Part shown: positions 1 through 8,716 of the stretch, in pieces
Layout of the letters: each line of letters opens with the position of its first letter
Numbering within the stretch: position 1 is the stretch's first letter
Assembly: GCF_023022985.1 (NCBI RefSeq)
Contig: NZ_CP095461.1
Span: 372,001 to 436,000 of the forward strand
Direction: 5' to 3'
DNA length: 64,000 bases
DNA from: Arthrobacter gengyunqii
Lineage (GTDB): Bacteria > Actinomycetota > Actinomycetes > Actinomycetales > Micrococcaceae
Notes under the pieces: model-generated
What the model was told of the DNA's origin: nothing
Seen by the model: the letters and a program-made list of their open reading frames with translations, nothing else
The model's database searches: none
Made by a program: the position numbers and the translations under genes

Positions 1-1965
1 GATGACGGATTCACCCACCGGCTCGGCAACGGCTGTGCGGAAGATGAAAGCGGTGCGGATGACGTCTTCAGCGTCCGGGAGGGCTGCGGGGGAGCGGACA
101 TAATCCCAGGTTCCCGGTGCTGCCTCATTCAGGGCGGCGGTCAGGTTGGCCAGGGCTTCATCGCGGTCCTTGCCGAACACTGCGGAATTCTCCACCTCCA
201 TCAGGGACACGACGTCGGCGCCGAGCGCGTTGATGGCGGAGACGATCTTGGCCTGCTGGCGTTCCAGGTTCTCCGGGTTTGCGGCGCCGCGGGCATCGCA
301 GCCACCGCGCACGGTCAGCGGTGCGCCCGACCGGTCGTTGTAGTAGGTGCAGCCGGTGAGGTCCGTGCCGGTGGTGCTGAAGTAGTTGAGCACGTTGAAG
401 GAGGCGAGCTTGAGGTTACCTCCCACGCTTTCAGGTGCGGCGGTGCGCGTGGCTTCGAACGACGCCGGGACCACCTCTGCAGCATTGGCTGCCGTCAGAG
501 CCGTCAACGGCTGGAACTTCCAGGCGCTGTTGCGGTAGTCCAGGATGACGCCGGTGGTGAAGGTGGCGGCTGCGCCGATGCGCACCGGGTTGTCCATGGT
601 CAGGTACGGAAGCGGGATGCCCTGGTTGGCGGCGCTGAGGAAGTTGATGCTGGCGCCGTCGTCGAGCTTTACGGCCCGTGCCGCATTGTCGGCTTCGGCG
701 GCGGCGTGCTCCGGGGTGCCCACGGCAGCGACGGCGGTGGGCTGGACCAGGGGCGAGTCGCCTGCGGCCAGTCCGATCTCCGCGTACTGGTTCAGGGAGT
801 AGTTGTCGGTCACGGTATAGCTGCCCTGCGGTGCCAGCAGCATGCCCTCGAGGGCTTCGCGCTCCGCGTCGGAGGCAGGCCAGGCAACAGCGGCAGGCTT
901 GACCTCTTCAGCAGGCAAGTCGAGCTTGGTCATCTGGCCGGCGGCAACGGTCATCTGGGTAAGGCCGAAGTATTCGCCGACTGCGCCGGTGACCTCAACA
1001 TAGTCGCCTGCTGCCACTGAGCCGACGGTGTCTGCGGAGAACACGAAGATGCCGTCCGAAGCGGTGTGGGTGGCTGGATCCAGTGCGCCGCCGGTGCCGG
1101 GGGTCTGGATGTAGTAACCGTTGAACCCGCCGGTGGGATAGACACCCGTGACTTTTCCGCGGGTGGTGACGGTCTGCCCCACCAGCGGGCTGGCGTCACC
1201 CGAGCCCTGGATCTGGGCGATGGGAACGGCGCCTGCAGGGGGTTCGACGGGCGTGGTGGGGGACGGCGTCGGAGTTGGCGTGGGGGTTGGAATCGGTTCA
1301 GTGGGAGCCGTTCCGCCGGTTCCGGTGGGGGTCACAGCCGCACTGAGCACGAAATCCGCGGCGTTGTTGTTGGTGTCCGCGAATCCGGTCCGGTTCAAGG
1401 ACTTGGGATCGCTGTTTCCTGCCGGTGCGGCGGCCGCCGAGGTTTCGAAGGTGTTCGAGGTTCCGTAGCCAAGCAGATCAACGACGCCGGCGGCGGCGGT
1501 GACCGAACCGGTGGGCAGGGGATCCACCCGGGTGGACTGGCTGGACAGGATCAGGGTGCCGCCCGAGCCGGAGAAGCTGGCGCCGATCGTCGCATCGGCT
1601 TCGGGCAGGGGTGCTCCGGTGGCTCCGTTGGAGGCGCCGGAGACCAGATAGTAGCCGCCGGCAGGAATGGTGCCGGACAGTGCGCCGATGCCGGTGGGAG
1701 CCCCCGTCGAACCGGCAGCGCGGTACTGAAGCGACCAGCCGTCAAGGCTGACGTCGGCGGAAGTCGGGTTGTGCAGTTCCACGAACTTGCTGGCAAACGG
1801 TGCGTTAGCGCTGCCGCCGCTCAGGTAGGCCTCGTTGATGATGATGCCGGGGGAAACAGCAGCACTGCTGTCTTGTGCAAAGGCCGGCAGCGCCGTGATC
1901 GGTGCTGCCAGCAGGCCGGCGGTGAGGGTGGTTCCCAGCGCGGCCTTCCAGAATGGTCTTCTCAT
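1..1965 (-). CDS. ExeM/NucH-like extracellular nuclease (3' part outside window)
   Basis: Secreted DNase-type protein, of which the first 655 residues are visible; the C-terminus lies beyond the window edge. From the ATG at 1965 there is a Sec signal peptide (basic MRRPFWK, hydrophobic core, cleavage near LPAFA). A lamin-tail-like domain follows (IIINEAYLSGGS, then KFVELHNPT), then a Pro/Thr linker around residues 225-250 (PTPTPTPTP) and an OB-fold-like stretch (GQTVTTRGKVTGVY). At about residue 520 an endonuclease/exonuclease/phosphatase domain begins (LKLASFNVLNYF, later LMEVEN with the metal-binding Glu). This order is typical of ExeM/NucH nucleases, which degrade extracellular DNA. Catalytic His and Asp residues would lie outside the window. 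The start is set by the signal peptide and a GAGCAAGAGG purine-rich stretch upstream. Confidence 0.85.
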   Translation of the reverse strand, partial: MRRPFWKAALGTTLTAGLLAAPITALPAFAQDSSAAVSPGIIINEAYLSGGSANAPFASKFVELHNPTSADVSLDGWSLQYRAAGSTGAPTGIGALSGTIPAGGYYLVSGASNGATGAPLPEADATIGASFSGSGGTLILSSQSTRVDPLPTGSVTAAAGVVDLLGYGTSNTFETSAAAAPAGNSDPKSLNRTGFADTNNNAADFVLSAAVTPTGTGGTAPTEPIPTPTPTPTPSPTTPVEPPAGAVPIAQIQGSGDASPLVGQTVTTRGKVTGVYPTGGFNGYYIQTPGTGGALDPATHTASDGIFVFSADTVGSVAAGDYVEVTGAVGEYFGLTQMTVAAGQMTKLDLPAEEVKPAAVAWPASDAEREALEGMLLAPQGSYTVTDNYSLNQYAEIGLAAGDSPLVQPTAVAAVGTPEHAAAEADNAARAVKLDDGASINFLSAANQGIPLPYLTMDNPVRIGAAATFTTGVILDYRNSAWKFQPLTALTAANAAEVVPASFEATRTAAPESVGGNLKLASFNVLNYFSTTGTDLTGCTYYNDRSGAPLTVRGGCDARGAANPENLERQQAKIVSAINALGADVVSLMEVENSAVFGKDRDEALANLTAALNEAAPGTWDYVRSPAALPDAEDVIRTAFIFRTAVAEPVGESVI

Positions 1966-2135
1966 GCCTCTTGCTCCTTGGTCCGCTGGGGTGCCAGCCG
2001 ACAGTAGTGGACACCGCCGAGCGGCGCCAAGGGGGGTAACTGGAGTGACGCACGTAATACTATGTGGTCCACGTTACGAACACATGGCCTGCAGGAGACG
2101 AATCGTAGTTTTTGCCGGCGGGAGAGTCCGGGCAA

Positions 2136-2163
2136 CAAAAAAGCGGCCCCGATAAGGGACCGC
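2136..2163 (-). terminator. Rho-independent terminator downstream of tRNA-Ser
   Basis: On the minus strand an 8-bp stem (GCGGTCCC with GGGGCCGC, one G-T pair) closes a 5-nt loop and is followed by six T residues. It begins 16 bases past the 3' end of tRNA-Ser. Confidence 0.8.
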
Positions 2164-2178
2164 CTTTAAGGCTCTACG

Positions 2179-2266
2179 CGGAAGGTAAGGGATTCGAACC
2201 CTTGGTACGGGGTTACCGCACACTGGTTTTCAAGACCAGCTCCATCGGCCGCTCGGACAACCTTCC
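2179..2266 (-). tRNA. tRNA-Ser(UGA)
   Basis: The minus strand folds as a class II (long variable arm) tRNA. The acceptor stem is GGAAGGT with ACCTTCC, the anticodon loop is CTTGAAA with anticodon TGA, a variable arm of serine type is present, and the T loop is GGTTCGAATCC. The discriminator base is G. CCA is not encoded. It reads serine UCA and related codons. Confidence 0.95.
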
Positions 2267-2331
2267 TCACTAGTAGTCTGGCAGAAAGGTGCAAAACACC
2301 CAAAATTCGATCAAGCACCGTGGAGGTCAGA

Positions 2332-3309
2332 ATGAGAGCAATTGTCATTAATGCACCCGGGGGTCCGGAAGCCCTGCAGGTTCAGGAGGTGCCGGCACCG
2401 GTGCCCGGTCCCGGGGAGGTCCTCATCGATGTGGCAGCTGCCGGCTTGAACAGGGCGGATGTGCTGCAGCGCCAGGGCCATTATCCGGTTCCCGCCGGCG
2501 CGTCCGAATATCCGGGACTCGAGGTGTCCGGCCGGATCGCAGCTGTTGGAACCGGAGTCGAAGGGCTCTCGGTGGGAGCCGACGTCGTTGCCCTGCTGAC
2601 GGGCGGCGGTTACGCCGATCAGGTGAATGTTCCCGCGGGGCAGGTCCTGCCCGTGCCGGCCGGCCTGGACCTGGTCACTGCAGCCTCCCTGCCTGAAACC
2701 GCTGCCACAGTGTTCTCCAACCTGTTCATGGCTGCCGGGGTCACTGAGGGGGACCACGTCCTCATCCACGGGGGAGCCGGGGGAATCGGAACCATGGCCA
2801 TCCAAATGGTTGCGGCGTTCGGTGCGGTCCCCATGGTCACCGCCGGATCTCCGGAGAAGCTGGAGCTGGCGCGGTCCCTGGGTGCGCAGGTCCTGATCAA
2901 CTACAAGACCGAGGATTTTGTGGCGCGGGTCCACGAAGTCACTGACGGCCGCGGAGCTGATGTCATCCTTGACGTCATCGGTGCGAAGTATCTGCAGCGA
3001 AACCTCGAAGCACTGGCCGTGTCCGGACGCCTGGTCGTTATCGGGCTGCAGGGTGGCACCAAGGCGGAGATCGACCTGAACCTGCTGATGCGCAAGCGGC
3101 TGGCCGTTATCGGCACCACGCTCCGCGCCCGCCCGGAGGAGGAAAAGGCCGCGATCATGCAGGCGGTCAAGCAGTATGTCTGGCCGCTGGTTGAGGCAGG
3201 AAAAATCCGGCCCCTGGTGGACAAGACCTTCCCCCTGGCCGAAGCCGCCGCCGCGCACGAGTACTTCGATTCCGGCGTCCACACAGGAAAAATCCTGTTG
3301 ACCACCTGA
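2332..3309 (+). CDS. NAD(P)H-quinone oxidoreductase, zinc-less MDR family
   Basis: Cytosolic medium-chain dehydrogenase/reductase of 325 aa, similar to the QorA/TP53I3 group that reduces quinones or other activated carbonyls with NAD(P)H. The N-terminal GroES-like half (MRAIVINAPGGPEALQ, then PGPGEVLIDVAAAGLNRADVLQRQG) is followed by the Rossmann dinucleotide motif HGGAGGIG near residue 146 and the GRLVVIGLQGG strand. The catalytic-zinc cysteine/histidine set is absent, as expected for this branch. The ATG at 2332 is preferred because GGAGGT ends 4 nt upstream; a GTG at 2320 lies just before this Shine-Dalgarno and is unlikely to be the start. It stands alone between tRNA-Ser and cstA. The physiological substrate cannot be told from sequence. 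Confidence 0.85.
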   Translation: MRAIVINAPGGPEALQVQEVPAPVPGPGEVLIDVAAAGLNRADVLQRQGHYPVPAGASEYPGLEVSGRIAAVGTGVEGLSVGADVVALLTGGGYADQVNVPAGQVLPVPAGLDLVTAASLPETAATVFSNLFMAAGVTEGDHVLIHGGAGGIGTMAIQMVAAFGAVPMVTAGSPEKLELARSLGAQVLINYKTEDFVARVHEVTDGRGADVILDVIGAKYLQRNLEALAVSGRLVVIGLQGGTKAEIDLNLLMRKRLAVIGTTLRARPEEEKAAIMQAVKQYVWPLVEAGKIRPLVDKTFPLAEAAAAHEYFDSGVHTGKILLTT

Positions 3310-3357
3310 GGCAGCGGATACCTGCCGGTGCGGGTATCCATCCCTGTATCCCGGCGG

Positions 3358-3396
3358 GGCCGGTGACTGTTACGCCAGTCACCGGCCTGTTTTGTG
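3358..3396 (+). terminator. Terminator after quinone oxidoreductase
   Basis: A perfect 12-bp stem (GGCCGGTGACTG with CAGTCACCGGCC) and 6-nt loop, followed by TGTTTTG, lies 48 bases past the oxidoreductase stop. Confidence 0.75.
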
Positions 3397-3421
3397 TCCG
3401 GAGTCACGGGGCGCTGATAAT
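3392..3421 (+). promoter_or_regulatory. Candidate sigma-A promoter of cstA
   Basis: TTGTGT and GATAAT are separated by 18 bases and lie about 90 bases before the cstA start. It is the only reasonable hexamer pair in this gap. It overlaps the trailing T-run of the terminator. Confidence 0.35.
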
Positions 3422-3510
3422 CTCTGGGGCAAGAGTTCGGAATCTTCCGACTCCCGCCGGTTCCACTGCCGGCTTTCACGCTTCATTACCGCAAGCAAAG
3501 GGACTCCTCC

Positions 3511-5802
3511 ATGAGTGAGAATCGCCGGCGCCGGGCCGCTCCCGGAAAACCTGAGGACAGCGACGTCCTGGTGCAGGATCCGGACCTTCCGCCGGTGGCC
3601 CTGGACGCCGAAACGGCAGACGCCCAGGACCGGGAATGGACTCCGCTGAAGATTGCCATTTGGTCCGGCATCGCCCTGCTGGGCGGCGTGAGCTGGTACA
3701 TGCTGGCCCTGGTCCGCGGGGAAACCGTCAATGCCATCTGGTTTGTTTTTGCCGCTGTCTGCACGTACTTCATCGCGTACCGCTTCTACTCCAAGTTCAT
3801 CGAGCGCAAACTCCTGCAGCCCAATGACCTCCGCGCCACCCCGGCGGAGTACAAGGCGGACGGCAAGGATTACGCCGCCACGGACCGCCGCGTGCTGTAC
3901 GGGCACCACTTCGCCGCCATCGCAGGGGCGGGACCCCTGGTCGGTCCGGTCCTGGCGGCCCAGATGGGCTACCTGCCCGGCACCATCTGGATCATCATCG
4001 GCGTCGTGCTTGCCGGTGCCGTCCAGGATTATCTCGTCATGTACTTCTCCATGCGGCGCGGCGGGCGCTCGCTGGGCCAGATGGCCCGCGAGGAACTCGG
4101 ACGCGTGGGCGGCACTGCTGCCCTGATCGCCACCCTCGCCATCATGATCATCATCGTGGCCATCCTGGCCCTGGTGGTCGTCAACGCGCTGGCGGAAAGC
4201 CCGTGGGGCGTCTTCTCCGTGGGCATGACCATTCCGATCGCCTTGTTCATGGGCGTGTACCTGCGGTTCCTGCGTCCCGGCAAAGTCACCGAAGTTTCCA
4301 TCATCGGCTTTGTCCTGCTGATGCTGGCCATCATCGGCGGCGGTATGATCGCGGACACCGCGCTCGGCGACGCACTGACCCTGGACAAGACCGTCATTGC
4401 CTGGGGCATCATCATCTACGGCTTCATCGCCGCCGTGCTGCCGGTCTGGCTGCTGCTGGCCCCCCGTGACTACCTCTCCACCTTCATGAAGGTGGGAACG
4501 ATCGTGATGCTGGCGGTTGCCATCATCATCGTCCGGCCGGAAATCACCGTACCGGCCATCAGCGAATTCGCGTCAACGGACAACGGCCCGGTGGTTGCCG
4601 GCCCCTTGTTCCCGTTCCTCTTCGTCACCATTGCCTGCGGCGCCCTGTCCGGGTTCCATGCCCTGATCGCCTCCGGAACCACTCCGAAGATGATCGAGAA
4701 GGAACGGCAGACCCGCTTCATCGGCTACGGCGGCATGTTGATGGAATCCTTCGTGGCCATCATGGCCCTGGTCGCAGCCATCTCCATTGACCGCGGCATC
4801 TACTTCGCCATGAACTCCTCGGCTGCAGCCACCGGCGGCACCGTGGAAGGCGCCGTCGCCTTCGTCAACAGCCTGGGCCTGGCCGGTGTGAACCTGACTC
4901 CGGACATGCTCACCAACATGGCCTCAAACGTGGGCGAGGAATCCATCGTGTCGCGCACCGGCGGCGCACCCACCCTCGCCGTCGGCCTGGCCCAGATCAT
5001 GCAGAGCCTGATCGGCGGCTCCTCGATGATGGCGTTCTGGTACCACTTCGCCATCATGTTCGAGGCACTGTTCATCCTCACCGCAGTGGACGCCGGCACC
5101 CGCGTGGCCCGGTTCATGCTGCAGGACTCCATCGGCAACTTCATCCCCAAGTTCCGTGACACCTCCTGGCGCACCGGAGCCTGGATCTGTACGGCCGTCA
5201 TGGTGGGAGGTTGGGGCTCAATCCTGATCATGGGGGTCACGGATCCGCTGGGCGGAATCAACACGCTGTTCCCGCTCTTCGGCATCGCCAACCAGCTGCT
5301 GGCCGCGATCGCCCTGGCCATCTGCCTGGCCATCCTCGCGAAGAAGAACGTGTTCAAGTACATCTGGATTGTCGTGCTGCCGCTGGCCTTCGCATCCGTG
5401 GTGACCATCACCGCATCCATGTACAAGATCTTCTCCACTGTTCCGGCCGTGGGTTACTGGGCGCAGCACAACGCCTTCAAGGGAGCCCTGGAGCAGGGCG
5501 AGACCAGCTTCGGAACGGCCAAGACAGTGGAAGCCATGGAAGCGGTGGTTCGGAACACCTTTATCCAGGGCACGCTGTCCATCGTGTTTGTCACCCTCGC
5601 CATCATCGTCATCGTCACCGCCGTTCTCGCGAGCATCCGCTCGTACCGCTCCGGCGGTGCACCCAGTGCCGAGGACCCAGCAGTTCCCTCGCGGATGTTC
5701 GCACCCTCGGGCTTCCTCGCCACCCCGGCGGAGAAAGAAATCCAGGCGCAGTGGGATGCCCTCCCGGAGGACCGCAAGGTTGTCCGGAAGGCCCACTCAT
5801 GA
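3511..5802 (+). CDS. cstA: Carbon starvation protein CstA (pyruvate transporter)
   Basis: Polytopic membrane protein of 763 aa that imports pyruvate, and possibly peptides, when preferred carbon is scarce. The cytosolic N-terminus (about 40 residues) is followed by many hydrophobic helices. CstA-conserved blocks are visible: YGHHFAAIAGAGPLVGPVLA, then GAVQDYLVMYFSMRRGGRS, LFPFLFVTIACGALSGFHAL, and FALFIL-type C-terminal helices with FPLFGIANQLLAAIAL. Length matches the family (about 690-760). The ATG at 3511 is preceded by AAAGGGA. The following ybdD overlaps its stop by 4 nt, the conserved CstA-YbdD pairing in which the small protein is needed for transport. Confidence 0.95.
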   Translation: MSENRRRRAAPGKPEDSDVLVQDPDLPPVALDAETADAQDREWTPLKIAIWSGIALLGGVSWYMLALVRGETVNAIWFVFAAVCTYFIAYRFYSKFIERKLLQPNDLRATPAEYKADGKDYAATDRRVLYGHHFAAIAGAGPLVGPVLAAQMGYLPGTIWIIIGVVLAGAVQDYLVMYFSMRRGGRSLGQMAREELGRVGGTAALIATLAIMIIIVAILALVVVNALAESPWGVFSVGMTIPIALFMGVYLRFLRPGKVTEVSIIGFVLLMLAIIGGGMIADTALGDALTLDKTVIAWGIIIYGFIAAVLPVWLLLAPRDYLSTFMKVGTIVMLAVAIIIVRPEITVPAISEFASTDNGPVVAGPLFPFLFVTIACGALSGFHALIASGTTPKMIEKERQTRFIGYGGMLMESFVAIMALVAAISIDRGIYFAMNSSAAATGGTVEGAVAFVNSLGLAGVNLTPDMLTNMASNVGEESIVSRTGGAPTLAVGLAQIMQSLIGGSSMMAFWYHFAIMFEALFILTAVDAGTRVARFMLQDSIGNFIPKFRDTSWRTGAWICTAVMVGGWGSILIMGVTDPLGGINTLFPLFGIANQLLAAIALAICLAILAKKNVFKYIWIVVLPLAFASVVTITASMYKIFSTVPAVGYWAQHNAFKGALEQGETSFGTAKTVEAMEAVVRNTFIQGTLSIVFVTLAIIVIVTAVLASIRSYRSGGAPSAEDPAVPSRMFAPSGFLATPAEKEIQAQWDALPEDRKVVRKAHS

Positions 5803-6011
5803 CCGAGTCCGGCATCCGGCGGGCGGGGGCCCTGGACGGGCTTCGCGGTTTCGTGCGGTTTTTCCGCGATGTGATGGGGGAAGACGCCTACCGAAAGTAC
5901 GTGTCCTTCCACCAGGGCTCCGGATGCAGCGGGCCTTTGCTCAGCGAACGCGAGTTCTGGAAGGACAAAATGGACCGCCAGGACTCCAACCCCGGGGGCC
6001 GCTGCTGCTAG
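5799..6011 (+). CDS. YbdD/YjiX family small protein, CstA partner
   Basis: Small 70-aa soluble protein that is encoded with CstA/BtsT-type transporters across bacteria and supports pyruvate uptake. Its sequence (GFVRFFRDVMGEDAYRKYV, then SEREFWKDK) matches the DUF466/YbdD pattern. The ATG overlaps the cstA TGA (ATGA), so the two are translationally coupled. The C-terminus PGGRCC carries two cysteines. The gene ends 60 bases before a strong terminator hairpin, closing a two-gene operon. Confidence 0.9.
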   Translation: MTESGIRRAGALDGLRGFVRFFRDVMGEDAYRKYVSFHQGSGCSGPLLSEREFWKDKMDRQDSNPGGRCC

Positions 6012-6071
6012 CAGTCGGCCGCCTCCCGGTTCACGGGAGCGGGAATTGCCGGGCTAAATGATCCCGCTGCG

Positions 6072-6117
6072 GACGACGACGGCGGCACCCAGTGCGGGTG
6101 CCGCCGTCGTCGTCTTC
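6072..6117 (+). terminator. Strong terminator after cstA-ybdD
   Basis: A perfect 19-bp inverted repeat at 6072-6090 and 6096-6114 with a 5-nt loop, followed by TTCT. The trailing T-run is weak but the stem is exceptionally stable. Confidence 0.75.
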
Positions 6118-6212
6118 TCCGTGGCCGGCAGGCAGCGGAGCCGGGCAATCCGGCGCATGTCGCTTTGTTTCCCGGCCTTGAGCAGCTGGCGCGGATCGGC
6201 CTACCGTGGAGC

Positions 6213-6464
6213 ATGGGACATCATGCGAAGAACGAGGATCTGCCGCAGGACGAGCACCTGCGCGAAGACATCAACCTCCCCGTCGCTGACACCGATGACG
6301 AGCACCTGGCGGATGACATCAACCTGCCCCGCGAAGAAGGGGTGGGCCCGGAATTCGATGACCGGCACTACACCGCCGGACAACTGAATGCCGGGCAACA
6401 GGTGGCGGGGCTGAGCCCAAACGGGGAGTACGCGAAAAAGCGGGCGGAGGAGCTCGAAAACTGA
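6213..6464 (+). CDS. Small acidic repeat protein of unknown function
   Basis: Predicted 83-aa, very acidic, hydrophilic protein with no signal peptide or membrane segment; the family is not recognised. Its centre holds two copies of a short unit, DEHLREDINLP and DEHLADDINLP, about 17 residues apart. The C-terminus (SPNGEYAKKRAEELEN) looks like an amphipathic helix. The ATG at 6213 is chosen because TACCGT sits 5 nt upstream and could be a leaderless -10 box. An upstream in-frame ATG at 6165 would add 16 residues that do not share the acidic character. It stands alone between two terminator-flanked units, 44 bases before the bpa gene. Confidence 0.6.
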   Translation: MGHHAKNEDLPQDEHLREDINLPVADTDDEHLADDINLPREEGVGPEFDDRHYTAGQLNAGQQVAGLSPNGEYAKKRAEELEN

Positions 6465-6507
6465 TCCTCCACCAAGCAATTCCGCCCAACCATGAGAGCA
6501 TTAACGC

Positions 6508-7209
6508 ATGACTGAAGAGAACGGATCCGCCGGCAGGGCTGACGCGGCGCGTTCGCCCGAATCCGACGATTCATCACGTGCCGGCAGGGCGGGCAGCGCT
6601 GAGGCGCAGTCCAGCAACCCCCCGGTGGGCGTTCCTGCCGCCGGTGGCGCAGCCTCCGGCAACGGTGCGGAAAATCCGGGCTCCAGCAGTGACAGCGCCG
6701 CCGGTCCGCCGAAGCTGCGCGACCTGGTGGACCAGCCCGCGAAGGTGATGCGGATCGGCACCATGGTCAAGCAGCTCTTGGAAGAGGTCCGGAACGCTCC
6801 GTTGGATGACGCAGCGCGCAACCGGCTCGCGGAAATCCATGAGCGGTCCCTGCATGAACTTGAAGACGGACTCGCACCCGAGCTGGTGGAGGAACTCCAC
6901 CGCATCAACCTGCCTTTCGGAGATGACACCGTTCCCACCGACGCCGAACTCCGCATTGCCCAGGCCCAGCTGGTCGGGTGGCTGGAGGGACTGTTCCGGG
7001 GCATCCAAACCGCCATCGCCGCACAGCAAACCGCCGCCAACCAGCAGATGGCCTCACGCCTGCAGCTGCGCCAGCTGCCGCCGGGCACCGTGCTGGCTCC
7101 CGGCGTCATCATCGGAGAAAACGGTGAGCCCCGGCGTGCCGACCAGGCCCAGGCACGCTCCGGCTCCGTCCATCCCGATCCGCACAGTGGTCCCGGGCAA
7201 TACCTGTAG
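6508..7209 (+). CDS. bpa: Bacterial proteasome activator Bpa (Rv3780/DUF2587 family)
   Basis: ATP-independent activator of the actinobacterial 20S proteasome. It forms a ring, binds unfolded proteins and docks on the proteasome alpha ring through its C-terminus. The 233-aa protein starts with a Ser/Ala/Gly-rich disordered tail (about 70 residues). The conserved helical core follows (KLRDLVDQPAKVMRIGTMVK through LVGWLEGLFRGIQTAIAAQQ), then a flexible tail ending exactly in GQYL, the gate-opening motif known from mycobacterial Bpa. It is longer than the mycobacterial protein because of the N-terminal tail. It is followed 5 bases later by a conserved helical protein. Confidence 0.9.
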   Translation: MTEENGSAGRADAARSPESDDSSRAGRAGSAEAQSSNPPVGVPAAGGAASGNGAENPGSSSDSAAGPPKLRDLVDQPAKVMRIGTMVKQLLEEVRNAPLDDAARNRLAEIHERSLHELEDGLAPELVEELHRINLPFGDDTVPTDAELRIAQAQLVGWLEGLFRGIQTAIAAQQTAANQQMASRLQLRQLPPGTVLAPGVIIGENGEPRRADQAQARSGSVHPDPHSGPGQYL

Positions 7210-7214
7210 GATTC

Positions 7215-7679
7215 ATGGCACTTTTTGCAGCCGCCCGGCAGGGGCGGAAAGACGATAATCAGCTGGGGAAAGGCGTATGGCGCCGCGCCCACGACCGTTT
7301 CACCCGCGGCCTGGACCGCTACCACCAGATGCTGGAAGGCGTGGAGGACGACGCCGTCTACAACGAGCTGGTGACGGTGGCCAACGGCTTGGCCGAGCTG
7401 CTGCCGCGGGTGCGGGACGTGTGTGTAAACGCGCAGCGCCGGCTGCCCAGCGACGGCCAGGACATACCGGGGGCCCTGATCGCCGTGCATCGGGCGTTGT
7501 CCCGCAGCGGAAACTCCCTGGCAGCCACCGCCGAGGCTGCTGCCATGTCACGCCTGGAAGGTGAACGCTGGGGGTTTGCCTCCGCCGGCCTGCAAAACGT
7601 CCACCGGCGGGCCAAACTCGTGGAAGAGGACATCCTGGAAGCTGAACGCGCCCTGAAGGCTGCGGTTGACGGGCTCTAA
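7215..7679 (+). CDS. Helical hypothetical protein encoded with bpa
   Basis: A 154-aa, soluble, mostly helical protein with no signal peptide. The family is not recognised. It has basic N-terminal residues (AAARQGRKDDN), heptad-like helices (DRFTRGLDRYHQMLEGVEDD, then LLPRVRDVCVNAQRRLPSD) and a C-terminal helix (VEEDILEAERALKAAV). It begins 5 bases after the bpa stop and is probably co-transcribed, so a role with Bpa or the proteasome is possible by context only. The ATG at 7215 has no good Shine-Dalgarno, consistent with coupling to bpa. Confidence 0.7.
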   Translation: MALFAAARQGRKDDNQLGKGVWRRAHDRFTRGLDRYHQMLEGVEDDAVYNELVTVANGLAELLPRVRDVCVNAQRRLPSDGQDIPGALIAVHRALSRSGNSLAATAEAAAMSRLEGERWGFASAGLQNVHRRAKLVEEDILEAERALKAAVDGL

Positions 7680-7791
7680 AATTTCCCAAAATTCTTTCGG
7701 AGAACGGGAATAGGGGAGACACTTTTTTCGCGTCCAGCATAGAGGGGTCATTCGATGCGGCTTACCGTCGATCATTTGCAAGGATGGTCGA

Positions 7792-8628
7792 ATGACTACA
7801 TCTCCGCTTGTGACTTTCAATGACGGCAACACCATCCCCCAGCTCGGCTACGGCGTCTGGCAGGTTGAGGACGAGGTTGCCGAAAAGGTTGTTGGGCAGG
7901 CCTTCGAGGTTGGCTACCGCCACATCGACACGGCCAAGATCTACGGCAACGAGGCCGGCGTCGGCCGCGCCATTGCCGCCACCTCGGTTCCCCGCGAGGA
8001 CATGTTCATCACCACCAAGGTGTGGAACGCCGACCAGGGCTACGAAGAGACCCTGAAGGCCTTCGATGCCTCGATGGAGCGCCTCGGCCTGGAGACGCTG
8101 GACCTGTACCTGATCCATTGGCTGCAGCCGAAGCAGAACAAGTACGTGGACACCTGGAAGGCCCTGATTGAGCTGCAGAAGCAGGGACGCGTCAAGTCCA
8201 TCGGTGTCTGCAACTTCACCGTTGAGGCGCTGCAGGAAATCATCGACGCCACCGGCGTCGTGCCCGTCCTGAACCAGGTGGAAACCCACCCGTACCTGAA
8301 CCAGTCCGAGCTGCGCGCCTTCGAAGCCAAGCACAACATCCTGCACGAGTCCTGGTCCCCGCTGGGCTCCGGCAAGGGCCTGCTCGAGGATCCCAAGCTC
8401 GTGGAAATCGCCGCGAAGTACGACGGTGCCACCCCGGCACAGGTGGTCATCGCCTGGCACCTGGCACTGGGCAACATCGTGATCCCGAAGTCCGTCACGG
8501 AGTCCCGCATCAAGGAAAACTGGGAAGCCCTGAATCTGAAGCTCTCCGCTGAGGACATCGAGGCCATCAACGCCCTCGACAACGGCACCCGCTACGGCGC
8601 GGATCCGGCCACGGCCGATTTCGCCTAA
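7792..8628 (+). CDS. Aldo/keto reductase (2,5-diketo-D-gluconate reductase type)
   Basis: NADPH-dependent carbonyl reductase of 278 aa with a TIM-barrel fold. The AKR catalytic tetrad is complete: Asp46 and Tyr51 in HIDTAKIYGNE, Lys76 in ITTKVW and His109 in LYLIHW. The C-terminal cofactor motif IPKSVTESRIKEN is also present. Length is normal for prokaryotic AKR5-type enzymes. An AAGGATGG purine stretch lies just before the ATG. The gene stands alone and convergent with the fliW operon, sharing a bidirectional terminator. Substrate is unknown. Confidence 0.9.
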   Translation: MTTSPLVTFNDGNTIPQLGYGVWQVEDEVAEKVVGQAFEVGYRHIDTAKIYGNEAGVGRAIAATSVPREDMFITTKVWNADQGYEETLKAFDASMERLGLETLDLYLIHWLQPKQNKYVDTWKALIELQKQGRVKSIGVCNFTVEALQEIIDATGVVPVLNQVETHPYLNQSELRAFEAKHNILHESWSPLGSGKGLLEDPKLVEIAAKYDGATPAQVVIAWHLALGNIVIPKSVTESRIKENWEALNLKLSAEDIEAINALDNGTRYGADPATADFA

Positions 8629-8660
8629 GACCCACAGGTGCACTAAAAGCAGGTGCACTA

Positions 8661-8697
8661 AAAGGGGCGCATACCCGAACCGGGTGTGCGCCCCTTT
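8661..8697. terminator. Bidirectional terminator between aldo/keto reductase and fliW
   Basis: A 17-bp inverted repeat with a 3-nt loop (AAC) has AAAA at its 5' foot and TTTTT at its 3' foot, so it can act in both directions. It separates the plus-strand reductase from the minus-strand flagellar operon. Confidence 0.85.
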
Positions 8698-8716
8698 TTG
8701 CTGTGTCGTGGAGCCG

